Shown one piece after another: positions 17,135 through 25,250 of a DNA stretch of 64,000 nucleotides. The stretch spans positions 1 to 64,000 of the forward strand of contig NZ_MTQP01000039.1 of assembly GCF_001984175.1 (NCBI RefSeq). The letters are read 5' to 3'. The notes beneath the pieces are model-generated. The model saw nothing but the letters and a program-made list of their open reading frames with translations. It did not search any database and was not told the origin of the DNA. The number at the start of each line of letters is the position of its first letter. The stretch's first letter is position 1. A program made the translations under genes and the position numbers. The stretch is from Saccharothrix sp. ALI-22-I. Lineage in GTDB: Bacteria; Actinomycetota; Actinomycetes; Mycobacteriales; Pseudonocardiaceae.

Positions 17135-19056
17135 CGGGCCACCTCCTGGGGGCGGCTCTGGGCGGCGGCCTTCGAGGTGATGTTGATCGCTGCGGACTCG
17201 GCGTCGAGCTGGGTCAGCATGGCCTGGGCACTGCGCAGGCACAGGGCGGCGACGGTGAGCGTCACGTTCGACGTGCTCACGGTGGGCATGCTTCCCCCGC
17301 CGACCAGGTAGAGGTTCTGGTAGTCCCAGCACCGCTGATCCGCGTCCACTACCGAGGTCGACGGGTCACGGCCCATCATGTGGGTGCCGGCGAGGTGGTT
17401 GCCGCCTCGGATCTCGTACCCCTCGCCGGCGTAGACGGCGTAGCCCCAGAAGTTCGGGTCGTACTCGGTGTGGTCCTCGGCCCCGAGGCGGGCGAAGATC
17501 CGTTTCGACAACTGCCGGGCGTACGCCACGCCCCGCATCGTGTAGTCGGGGATGTCGTAGGTGAGGATGGGCCGCATGTTCCCCAGGTGGTCGGTGAAGG
17601 CCGGGTCCACGGTGATCCGGTTGCTCGGGTTGGCGGGGACTTCGACCATGAACGCCAACTGCAGCTGGCGGGACACCCGGTCCACCAGGCCTTGGCGGAG
17701 GGCCTCGCCGTAGCGACCACCGGCGTCCACCAGGTCGATCAGGTCGGTCATCGGCGCACCCCGGGCCCAGCCCCAGCCGTCGTTGTGGATGTCGACGCTG
17801 AACGCCGCCTGGTGGCGGCGGAAGCGGCCGCCGCGCAGGTCGGTGATGCCGCCGGTGCAGTTCGTGCCCCGGAAGGTGCCGGCCACCTCCGGTAGCAGGG
17901 CCCACGCCAGCAGGTAGGCGTGGTCCATGAAGTTGCGCCCCATGAGGCCGCTCGATCCGTGCAGGCCGGAGGCCAGCATCAGCCGGGGGTTTTCCACCGC
18001 GTTGGCGGCCAGGATGAACAGCCGACCCCGGGCGCGCAGGGTGGTGAAGCCGGGACTGTCGGGCTGGTCGTAGTGGCGGTACTCGATCTCCGTCACTCGG
18101 CGGGTGTGTTCGTCGATGTGCACGTTGTAGGCCACCGCTTGGGCCACCAGGTGGACCAGGTCGCTCTGGAGGGCCGCGGCGAGGGTCTTGCCGGCGTTGT
18201 ACTTGGCCTGCACCGGGCAGATGGGCACGCAGTTGTTGTTGCCCTGGCACCGCCCGCCGACCTCGACCTGGTACGTGCTCACCGCCCCTTGCGGCACGTA
18301 GCCCTTCCCGCCGTTGTAGGCCGGGTTCGGTATCCCGTTCCGCCCCTGTGGCCATGGCCGGACCCGCAGCTCCCGCGTCACCCCGTCGAGCTCGACCGGC
18401 ATCCCGTTGACGTCCTTGGCGACCATCTGGTCCAGGTACGACAGGGGCAGCCCTTTCATGGGGAACACGTAGCCCTCGTCGAACTCGACCCCGAGGTAGG
18501 TCTGGTCCTCCACGTCGGCGGAGACGCCGATCTCGCGTTCGGCCTCGTTGTAGTACGGGGCGAGATCGTCGTAGGTGAGCGGCCAGTCGGCGCCCTCGCC
18601 GTAGAGCGTGCGCATCCGGAAGTCCTCGGGCAGCATCCGCGGCGTCTTGGCCTCCCAGTGCATGGTGGTGCCGCCGAGGACCCTCGTGTAGGTCGTGTCG
18701 GTGGCGAAGGGTCCGCTCTGGACGATGTAGGCCGAGGCGTCCGGCGAACCGGGGAAGATGCGCCGTGCGTCGGTGCCGCGGGGCATCGGGGCGTTGGGGA
18801 CGACCGGGTAGGGGGACTGGTTGTCCTTGCTGGTCGCCGAGTAGAAGCGGTCGAGGTAGCCTTCGTAGCCCTTCAACGTGAGGTCCTCGCCCGGGCCCGC
18901 TTCGAGTATCAGCACGCTCTTGCCGGCGGCGCTCAGCCGCGAGGCGATGATGGCTCCGGCGATCCCGCCGCCGACGATGACGGCGTCGTAGAGGACGTCG
19001 GTCGTCGCTGCGGGGTCGGTGCGCTTCGCCGCCCCCTCGGGGAATCTCACGTACAT
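17131..19056 (-). CDS. GMC-family FAD-dependent sugar dehydrogenase, large subunit
   Basis: The 641-residue protein has the FAD Rossmann motif (AVIVGGGIAGAIIASRL, about residue 26), the GMC stretch TYTRVLGGTTMHWEAK, a Cys cluster CQGNNNCVPICP that could hold an iron-sulfur centre or structural disulfide, and the C-terminal catalytic-site block NHLAGTHMMGRDP followed by NLYLVGGGSMPTVS. It resembles large subunits of sorbitol, fructose and glucoside-3-dehydrogenases. With the small subunit encoded two genes downstream, it probably oxidises a secondary hydroxyl of a sugar. There is no signal peptide. The start at 19056 has GAGGAG about 10 bases upstream. Confidence 0.88.
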   Translation of the reverse strand: MYVRFPEGAAKRTDPAATTDVLYDAVIVGGGIAGAIIASRLSAAGKSVLILEAGPGEDLTLKGYEGYLDRFYSATSKDNQSPYPVVPNAPMPRGTDARRIFPGSPDASAYIVQSGPFATDTTYTRVLGGTTMHWEAKTPRMLPEDFRMRTLYGEGADWPLTYDDLAPYYNEAEREIGVSADVEDQTYLGVEFDEGYVFPMKGLPLSYLDQMVAKDVNGMPVELDGVTRELRVRPWPQGRNGIPNPAYNGGKGYVPQGAVSTYQVEVGGRCQGNNNCVPICPVQAKYNAGKTLAAALQSDLVHLVAQAVAYNVHIDEHTRRVTEIEYRHYDQPDSPGFTTLRARGRLFILAANAVENPRLMLASGLHGSSGLMGRNFMDHAYLLAWALLPEVAGTFRGTNCTGGITDLRGGRFRRHQAAFSVDIHNDGWGWARGAPMTDLIDLVDAGGRYGEALRQGLVDRVSRQLQLAFMVEVPANPSNRITVDPAFTDHLGNMRPILTYDIPDYTMRGVAYARQLSKRIFARLGAEDHTEYDPNFWGYAVYAGEGYEIRGGNHLAGTHMMGRDPSTSVVDADQRCWDYQNLYLVGGGSMPTVSTSNVTLTVAALCLRSAQAMLTQLDAESAAINITSKAAAQSRPQEVAR

Positions 19057-19137
19057 GGGGCAGTCACTCCTCTGCCCGGCCCCTGGCGCAGCCGGGCCGG
19101 CGTGGTGTGCGGGATCGGTGTCGGCCTGCCACCGCGG

Positions 19138-20568
19138 TCACACGGCCTCGGCACGGGCTCGCATAGCGGACAGGTAGGCGGCGTAGCTCCAGGTCAGGTT
19201 GTGGACACTGCGCTCGTAGCCGGTGGTGCCGTCGAACTGCTCGGAGAGCTCCAAGTTGTCACTGTGGTAGACGACGGCCCGCACCATGGCGTCACCGGTC
19301 GCCGTCAAGGCTGCTGCTGCCGCCGCCGGGGCCGTCGACGCGTCGATGCCGGACGGGGCGAAGAAGGGTGCGGACAGGTCGTCCACGGGTACCTTGCCGC
19401 TGGACTTGATCTCGGCGGCCAGCTTGTAGTGCAGCTCGGCAACGTTGCACGTGGACAGGGCCCAGGGGTGACCGCCGAGCACCGGGTCGGATGTGTCACC
19501 GTCGTAGACGTCGCCGGGGTAGCGGCCGAACAGCGGCCCGATACCGAAGTTTTCCCTGTCCGCCTTGTTGATCGGGTAGAAGGCGATGCCGCCCTCCTCC
19601 CATTGCGAGCGCAGCTGGGCCGCCGTGGCCAGCAGCTTGGTGTCGGTGACGGGAACGGCGCCGTAGACGGCCGACTGGACGATGTCGATGTTCGGGTCGT
19701 AACCGCTGACGACCGGATCGTGGGGTGATGGCTGGGCCCCGTTGCCGGGGTCGGCCATCACGCTCACGTACTTGCTCCCGTCCCAGTGGCCCGCGAGGGC
19801 CTGGCGTAGCCAGTCGACGGCGGGCCGCAGCCCGGCCGGCTTTTCGATGCCGGCGATGGTCGAGGCCTGGATCTCCTGGAAGCAGCGCAGCTGGGCGGAT
19901 CGGGCGAAGAAGCTATAGCCGCTGTGCTCCTCCCACAGGTTCGTGGTGGGGTCCTCGTAGACGCCGAGGAGGAAGGCCACGTTCGAGTTCACCAGGTCGA
20001 CCGCCCGCTTCCGGGTGTCGGGATCGAGCTGGTCGTAGGCGGCCAGGATGGTGATGGACTGCAAGGCCGGACCGTCGTTCTGCTCGGTCCACGGGCGGAC
20101 GTCGCCGGCGATGGTGAAGCAGGCGTGACCCTTGGTCCACGGCGGCTGGGTGTTGGAGTGGCAGAGGTCGGCGAACGTCACGTAGTCGTTGAGTGTCTGC
20201 ACCGCGCCGCTCGGGCCGGTGGGCATGTCTGCCTTGGCCACCTCCATGGCCGTGATGGCCCCGTCGCGCACCCAGTTGAAGACGTAGTCCTGGTCGATGC
20301 CTGGCGTGTCGGCAGGGAAGGACGGGGCGGCGATGATGCACCCAGGCTTCGAATCCCGGGAAATGTCGTCCGGCGACTGTGGATCGCTGTAGACGAAGCC
20401 GTCACTGGCGATGTTCCGGAACATGAAGGTGTACATGATCGGCACGAGCGACGCCAGATCGACCGCTCCTGGAGCGAAGGAGTTTCGGACGTTCGCCCGA
20501 GCCAGGGGTGTGCCGGCGGATCGGTTCGTGCGGGCGGGCATGTCGAGCGTGGTGGTGGACTCGAACAT
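19138..20568 (-). CDS. glycoside hydrolase family 15-like (glucoamylase-type) protein
   Basis: From ATG 20568 (MFESTTTLDMPARTNRSAG) the 476-residue protein carries the (alpha/alpha)6 GH15 landmarks: DYVFNWVRDGAITAMEV, the acid-bearing NLWEEHSGYSFFARSAQ, the second carboxylate LSEQFDGTTGYERS and the typical LTWSYAAYLSAM ending. Family enzymes release glucose from the non-reducing ends of alpha-glucans or cleave trehalose and related glucosides. No signal peptide is seen, so it may act inside the cell on short substrates. It is the first gene of the keto-sugar operon, 81 bases before the GMC gene, which links glycoside hydrolysis to sugar oxidation. Confidence 0.8.
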   Translation of the reverse strand: MFESTTTLDMPARTNRSAGTPLARANVRNSFAPGAVDLASLVPIMYTFMFRNIASDGFVYSDPQSPDDISRDSKPGCIIAAPSFPADTPGIDQDYVFNWVRDGAITAMEVAKADMPTGPSGAVQTLNDYVTFADLCHSNTQPPWTKGHACFTIAGDVRPWTEQNDGPALQSITILAAYDQLDPDTRKRAVDLVNSNVAFLLGVYEDPTTNLWEEHSGYSFFARSAQLRCFQEIQASTIAGIEKPAGLRPAVDWLRQALAGHWDGSKYVSVMADPGNGAQPSPHDPVVSGYDPNIDIVQSAVYGAVPVTDTKLLATAAQLRSQWEEGGIAFYPINKADRENFGIGPLFGRYPGDVYDGDTSDPVLGGHPWALSTCNVAELHYKLAAEIKSSGKVPVDDLSAPFFAPSGIDASTAPAAAAAALTATGDAMVRAVVYHSDNLELSEQFDGTTGYERSVHNLTWSYAAYLSAMRARAEAV

Positions 20569-21073
20569 TGCTGGACTCCGTTGTATTTCGAGCGGATTCG
20601 TCGGATCGGGCGGATTCGTCGGATCGGGAAGCGGTGAGTTCTTCGGCCGGTCCAAGCCGGTAGCAGGCTCCTGTCCATGTGATGACCGTGACGTCGGGGC
20701 GAAGCCTGCAGATACGTCAGGAAATTTTTAGGCGCGAGCCCGAGCTGGCTCGCCGCCGAGCCAGGAGCGACCGTCAACTAGGCAGCCCCGTTATCCCGCC
20801 CCGCCGACGCCTCCAACTGATCCAATGCTCGGCCTCGGCCCAAAAGAACGTCAAGACTCGGAATCCAACTCCACCCAATGGTGTTGACGCCGGGTCGGAA
20901 GCAGGGCCGCTGTACCCGGCGAGCCGCGCGGCGTTCTGGCGCCGGCGCCCAACCGGGCCGTTGCGTGGCTGGTCCACTTCCCGTCGGTGTCCGGACGGCT
21001 GATGGTGCGGGCGTTGCTGGCCGAGTGCAGACATGCCGCTTGACCTGCGGCAAAGACTTTCGAGCGGCACAGG
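20569..21073. other. upstream region of the sugar operon plus unrecognised DNA
   Basis: The first 100 bases must hold the promoter of the GH15-led operon; a short direct repeat (GATTCGTCGGATCGGGCG and variant, about 20594-20632) lies just upstream of its start. The rest shows short open frames on both strands but nothing I can support as a gene. Confidence 0.4.
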
Positions 21074-21313
21074 ATGAGGTTGTCGGCAGGCACAGGGTTC
21101 CAGTCCGGCGAGGTGACCGGGATCAACGACTCGTCCATCTCGGTGACGAGCACCGACGGCTACACCAAGACCTACACGATCGACGGTGACATCGTGAGCC
21201 GGTTGACCGACATCGCCCAAGGCGACACGGTGACCGTCGTCTCCGAGGACGGCACGGCGCAGTCGATCACCGAGGCGGGCGCGATGCCCGGCAGTCAACC
21301 TCCGACGCAGTGA
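21074..21313 (+). pseudogene. DUF5666-like domain, 5' truncated
   Basis: The 79-residue reading has a small beta-barrel pattern (GFQSGEVTGINDSSISVTST, then YTIDGDIV, QGDTVTVVSEDGTAQSITEA) typical of the DUF5666 part of secreted actinomycete proteins. The expected signal peptide and N-terminal part are missing and no ribosome-binding site precedes 21074. The central segment also looks slightly shortened. It is probably the remaining 3' part of a longer gene. Confidence 0.5.
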
Positions 21314-21368
21314 GGGCGGGCAAGAAGGCGGACTCGCCCGACCACAGCGGCGAGTTCGCCTCGTCATG

Positions 21369-22442
21369 TCAGTCCGTTGTGGTCTGTGGGTGGATGTTCT
21401 TGTTGAGGTGGAAGAGGTTGGTGGGGTCGAGTTCGCGTTTGAGGGCGGCGAGGCGGGCCATCTTCTGTTCGCCGTAGGCGTCGGCGACCCGGCTGGCGGG
21501 CTCGTCGGCGTCGAGGAAACCGGGGTGGGTGCGGCCGTCGGAGAACGGCCGGATGGCATCCCAGCCGTCCCGCGTCCAACCGGTGTGGGATGCGGCGTTG
21601 CCTGGGTCGTTCCACGTGGATTGGAACATGCAGAAGAACCGGGCGTCCCGGCTGGGGAACGCGGTGCCGCCTTCCGCGACGTGACCGATGGCGCCTTCGA
21701 GGTGGATCAGCTCGATCAGGCACTGCGGCGACACGGCGGCGTCGGCGTGCCGGGTGAGGGTCGCGATCGCCTCGTCGCCGAGTTCCGGGAGGTAGCCGGT
21801 GCGGATGCTCTGGTGGTAGCCGTAGTCGCCGGCGGGCATGCCGTCGAACATGCTTTGCAGCGCCAGGTAGGGCATCGGCGCGATCATGTCGGCCGCCGGC
21901 GGCCCGAACTCGCGCAGCGGGCGGAGCGCGTCGTCGGCCTCCTCGGGCGGGCCGCTGAAGCACACGCCGATCGCTACCGCGGGCGCGCCGTGCAGCGATT
22001 CGGGCAGCTCAGGCATCGGTGGCGCGGTGAGGAAGATGACCGTGGAGGTGATGGAGTCGGGCTCGGTCGCGGCGAACTCGCGGTAGAAGGCGAGCACGTC
22101 GGCCAGCCGGTCGCCCGGGTGGATCAGCAGCCCGGCCACGACCTGGTCGACCGGGTGCAGCCGAAGCTCCAGCTCGGTGACGATGCCGAAGTTGCCGCCG
22201 CCACCACGCAGGCCCCAGAACAATTCCGGGTTCTCGTGCTCGCTCGCGGTGAGCAGCCGCCCGTCGGCGGTGACCACGTCGACCGACAGCAGGTTGTCGA
22301 CGGTCAACCCACGGCGGCGCATCAGCCAGCCGAGGCCGCCGCCGAGCGTGACACCGGCCACCCCCGTCGTCGAACACTGCCCACCCGTCGTCGCCAGGCC
22401 GAACGCCTGCGTCTCCCGGTCCAGCTCCGCCCACGTGAGGCC
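21369..22442 (-). pseudogene. BBE-type FAD-linked oxidase, N-terminus removed at an IS end
   Basis: The reading from the IS end (PAGLTWAELDRETQAFGLAT) to the stop at 21369 covers the second half of the FAD-binding domain (GVAGVTLGGGLGWLMRRRGL, LFWGLRGGGGNFGIVTELEL) and the substrate and BBE domains, ending LKRELDPTNLFHLNKNIHP. The first 100 or so residues, including the histidine that normally anchors FAD covalently, are absent. The frame runs into IS sequence at 22443. Other family members oxidise sugars, phenolics or natural-product intermediates. Confidence 0.8.
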
Positions 22443-23625
22443 TGCGGGGTGCCAGAAGTCAGCCGTGTGGCCTGACCTGCGCGTTAAGCTGCGGCGGGTT
22501 CGTACTCGTTGATCAGGCCGCCGAGGACTGGTCGGCGGTGTACCGATGTGCGGCTCGGTTGCGGAATCGGATGGTCCGGTCGTGGTGGTAGGAGTTCGTG
22601 GGCTCGGTGTGGGCGGCGGTGGTTGTAGTGAGCCGCGTATCGGTTGAGCACTGATTTGAGGTGGTGCTCGTTGATGATGAGCAGTCGGTCGGTGGCTTCG
22701 CGTCGGACGGTGCCGTCGAACCGTTCGGCATAGCAGTTCGCCCGCGGGCAGCGTGGCGGAATCTTCACGACCTCGATGCCGGAGTCGGTGAGGACGGCGT
22801 CGAACGAGACGGTGAACTGGCCGGCCCGATCCCGGATGAGGAACCGGAAGCGATCGGCCCTGTCGTCGAGGTCCATGAGCAGGTTGCGGGCTTGTTGGGT
22901 GGTCCAGGGTCCGTCGGGGTTGGTGGTGGTGCCGAGGATGTGGACGTAGCGGGTGGCCACTTCGAGCACGAAGAACACGTAGACCCTTTTGAGGGTGACG
23001 GCGCAGTCGACGTGGAAGAAGTCGCAGGCCAACATGCTCGTGGCCCTGGGTACGCAGGAACCGTCGCCACGAGGGGTCGGTGTCACGCTTGGGCGCGGAG
23101 GGTATGCGTAGGCGCTTGAGCACACGGCGAACCGTGGACGCGGCTACCCGGTGCCCTGGTTTGAGCAGCTCGCCCTGGATCCTGCGGTAGCCCCAGCCGG
23201 TGTTCTCCCGCGCCATCCGCTCGACCAACGCCACCACGGTGTCGTCGACCGGTGCGATTCGGGTGGGTCCCCTTCTTCGCGATCAGGCGCCGATGCCATC
23301 GCAGGACGGTGTCCGGTGTCGCCAACCGGCGCTGGCGCAGCAGCCGAGGGAGTTGCCGCACGAGCGCGGCGAGCACCGCGCGATCGGCCCACTCCAGCCG
23401 GGGGCGAGGATTGGTCCGGCGCAGCACGGGGACCTCGTGCCGCAGCACCAACAGCTCGGCGTCCTTCGCTGCGGAGGACCGGCCGAGCAGAACCAGCCAA
23501 CCGACGAGCCGAACGAAGATCAGGTACAGCAGTCGTAACGCCACGTCTCACGATCATGCTCCTGCGGTTCGTGGTGCGCGATCCCCGCAGCTCAGCGGTC
23601 CAGCGCAGAGTTCTGACACCCCACA
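22443..23625. mobile_element. insertion sequence copy A, about 1.18 kb, inactive
   Basis: It is bounded by imperfect inverted repeats, TGCGGGGTGCCAGAAGTC on the left and GAGTTCTGACACCCCACA on the right. It has the same organisation as copy B at 25250-26442, but its transposase frame is broken. The flanks belong to two different genes (FAD oxidase on the left, TPR protein on the right), so a deletion or recombination has occurred at this element. No target duplication was seen. Confidence 0.8.
22484..23544 (-). pseudogene. integrase-core transposase of copy A, frameshifted
   Basis: The N-terminus [20 protein letters not shown] and helix-turn-helix region are in one frame (23544 to about 23280). 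The middle [20 protein letters not shown] continues in a second frame. The DDE core (FFHVDCAVTLKRVYVFFVLE, FLIRDRAGQFT, CYAERFDGTVRREATD) runs to PVLGGLINEYEPAAA in a third. At least two frameshifts relative to intact copy B make it non-functional. Confidence 0.85.
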
Positions 23626-23817
23626 GGCCACACCTACGGGGCAGCCATGACCCTCCGGGAACTTGGCAACGCTCAACACGAGATCGGCCGGCTAGACCAA
23701 GCCCGCGCATCGTGGCACAGGGCACTCGCCATCCTGGACCGGCTCCACTCACCCCGGGCCGCCGAACTCCACACCCGGCTCGCCACCCTCGACAACCCAA
23801 GCCCACCAGCACCATGA
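23626..23817 (+). pseudogene. C-terminal TPR fragment of a regulatory protein
   Basis: Starting at the IS end, the reading GHTYGAAMTLRELGNAQHE and GRLDQARASWHRALAILDRL contains a tetratricopeptide repeat and ends at TGA 23815-23817. Such C-termini are typical of SARP/AfsR-like or other TPR-containing transcription regulators. The internal ATG at 23647 has no ribosome-binding site. It is the 3' stump of a much longer gene. Confidence 0.6.
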
Positions 23818-23879
23818 TCAGCCACAGCATCCCGGGCACGCCTCGGTGGGTGGTACTGCGCACGATGGCCCGAAGGCTT

Positions 23880-23909
23880 TGTCCGGGGCGGCGAAGGTCG
23901 CCCCGGACA
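23880..23909. terminator. strong hairpin, probable terminator for the GH16 gene
   Basis: TGTCCGGGGCG and its exact inverted complement CGCCCCGGACA are separated by 8 bases. On the minus strand the hairpin lies about 125 bases after the GH16 stop. There is no long T-run, so it may act as a factor-independent GC-rich terminator or protect the transcript end. Confidence 0.5.
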
Positions 23910-24032
23910 GTGCCTCCAGACGATTTGGCTCTCCTGCTGGTTTCGTGGGTGGCTCTGGACTGCTGTCGGCCGGCGAACGCGTACCGCCAGGTTCGCTGGC
24001 CGGCGCTGATGTCGGGGTGACGGACCTCGAAC

Positions 24033-24788
24033 TCAGTACTTCGTGTAGCTGACCGAGTCGTATCGGGCGGTCAGGGGTGTGCCGGGGTATACGAAGGGGC
24101 CGAGCCAGTCGTCGACGCCGATGCCGGGCCAGAGGTTTGCCATGATGCGCTGCGGGCGGGTGGGGAGCGGGCCGCGTGACCCGGTCTCCTGGTGGACGAG
24201 GCGGCCGTCGACGAACCAGTTGATCGTGCCCCTGTTCCACCACTCGATGGCGTAGGTGTGGTAGCCGGTGGAGGCGTCGAATCCGAGGTTGATGATCGTT
24301 TCGTGTCCGCCGACGCCGTTGGTGAAGTAGTTGGTCTGCATCTGGGTGGTGTTCTTGCCGAGGATCTCGACGTCGATCTCGTCCCAGGGCTGGTTGTCGC
24401 TCGGTCCGGTGTAGGTGAAGAACGACGTCACTGTGCCGGGGCGTTTGACGGCCATCATCCGCACCTCGAACCGGCCGTACGAGTACAGGTCGTTGGAACG
24501 GAACTCGCCGGAGGCGTAGGGCTTGCCGGAACAGCCGCCGGGGCACGTGGCCTTGTCCAGGTTGATGCCCGTGACGCCGCCGTTGGACCAGACGTGGTCC
24601 GCGCGCCAGCCGACGTTGAACATGCTGCCGTTGCTCCAGCCGTCGGCCTTGTGCCAGCGACTGGTGTCGAACCAGTTGAAGTGGTCGACGAAGCTGCCAC
24701 CGATGGCGGCGTGGGCGGTGGGAGAGAGGTGGACGGCGGCGAGAGCCATTGTCGCGGTGAGGACGAGCGTTCGGATGAGGCGTTTCAT
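24033..24788 (-). CDS. secreted GH16 endo-beta-1,3(4)-glucanase
   Basis: The 251-residue product begins with a Sec signal peptide (MKRLIRTLVLTATMALAAVH, cleavage after THAHA-like ...TAHA). The GH16 sandwich follows: SNDLYSYGRFEVRMMAVKRP, the catalytic WDEIDVEILGKN (two Glu with Asp between) and YHTYAIEWWNRGTINWFVDG. It would cleave mixed-linkage or beta-1,3-glucans outside the cell; there is no carbohydrate-binding module. The start at 24788 has GGAGCAG upstream. The CebR-like palindrome about 70 bases upstream predicts induction by cello-oligosaccharides. Confidence 0.92.
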   Translation of the reverse strand: MKRLIRTLVLTATMALAAVHLSPTAHAAIGGSFVDHFNWFDTSRWHKADGWSNGSMFNVGWRADHVWSNGGVTGINLDKATCPGGCSGKPYASGEFRSNDLYSYGRFEVRMMAVKRPGTVTSFFTYTGPSDNQPWDEIDVEILGKNTTQMQTNYFTNGVGGHETIINLGFDASTGYHTYAIEWWNRGTINWFVDGRLVHQETGSRGPLPTRPQRIMANLWPGIGVDDWLGPFVYPGTPLTARYDSVSYTKY

Positions 24789-24857
24789 TGGCTGCTCCGG
24801 TTTCTGGAGGCGACTGCCGGCGGCGGTACATCGTGGGCGGGGATTGCGGGCGCTATA

Positions 24858-24871
24858 TGAGAGCGCTCTCA
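24858..24871. promoter_or_regulatory. CebR-like operator upstream of GH16
   Basis: TGAGAGCGCTCTCA is a perfect 14-bp palindrome and differs by one symmetrical change from the CebR consensus TGGGAGCGCTCCCA. On the minus strand a -10-like TATAGC directly follows it, so a bound LacI-type repressor would block transcription. Confidence 0.75.
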
Positions 24872-25200
24872 CATTTGTGATTAACGGTCCGCGCTGTCAA
24901 CCCTGAAAGAACCGATCGACACCGTTCCGTAACTTGTCGGGTACTTTCCGCATTGGAGGCGTGACGGTGTCGCCCGGCGGCGCAGACGCCGATATCAGGG
25001 GCGCCCGACCGGATCGATCCGACGGTCCCGCGCCGTCGCCCGGCCGAGCGTCGCGGCAGGACTCGGCGATCCGCGAACCTCCGTGCGGCGCAAGGGTTCC
25101 GCGGACCGTTGCGCTGTCCGGCCGCCGCCGCCGCGGGCGCGCGGAGGTTACCGTTGATCGATCCAGTACCACTTCAGGACATACTCGCAACGGAGCAATC

Positions 25201-25250
25201 ATGCCCGACTTACGCGCGTCGCTGGCCGTGTTGGCGCTCGCGACAGCCCT
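25201..25250 (+). pseudogene. N-terminal stump of an EamA/DMT-type transporter
   Basis: ATG at 25201, with GGAG 5 bases upstream, encodes MPDLRASLAVLALATALWGA, the standard first membrane helix of EamA-family transporters. The frame runs straight into the end of IS copy B at 25250 and the remainder of the gene is not on the other side. It was cut by the IS or by a deletion at it. Confidence 0.55.
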
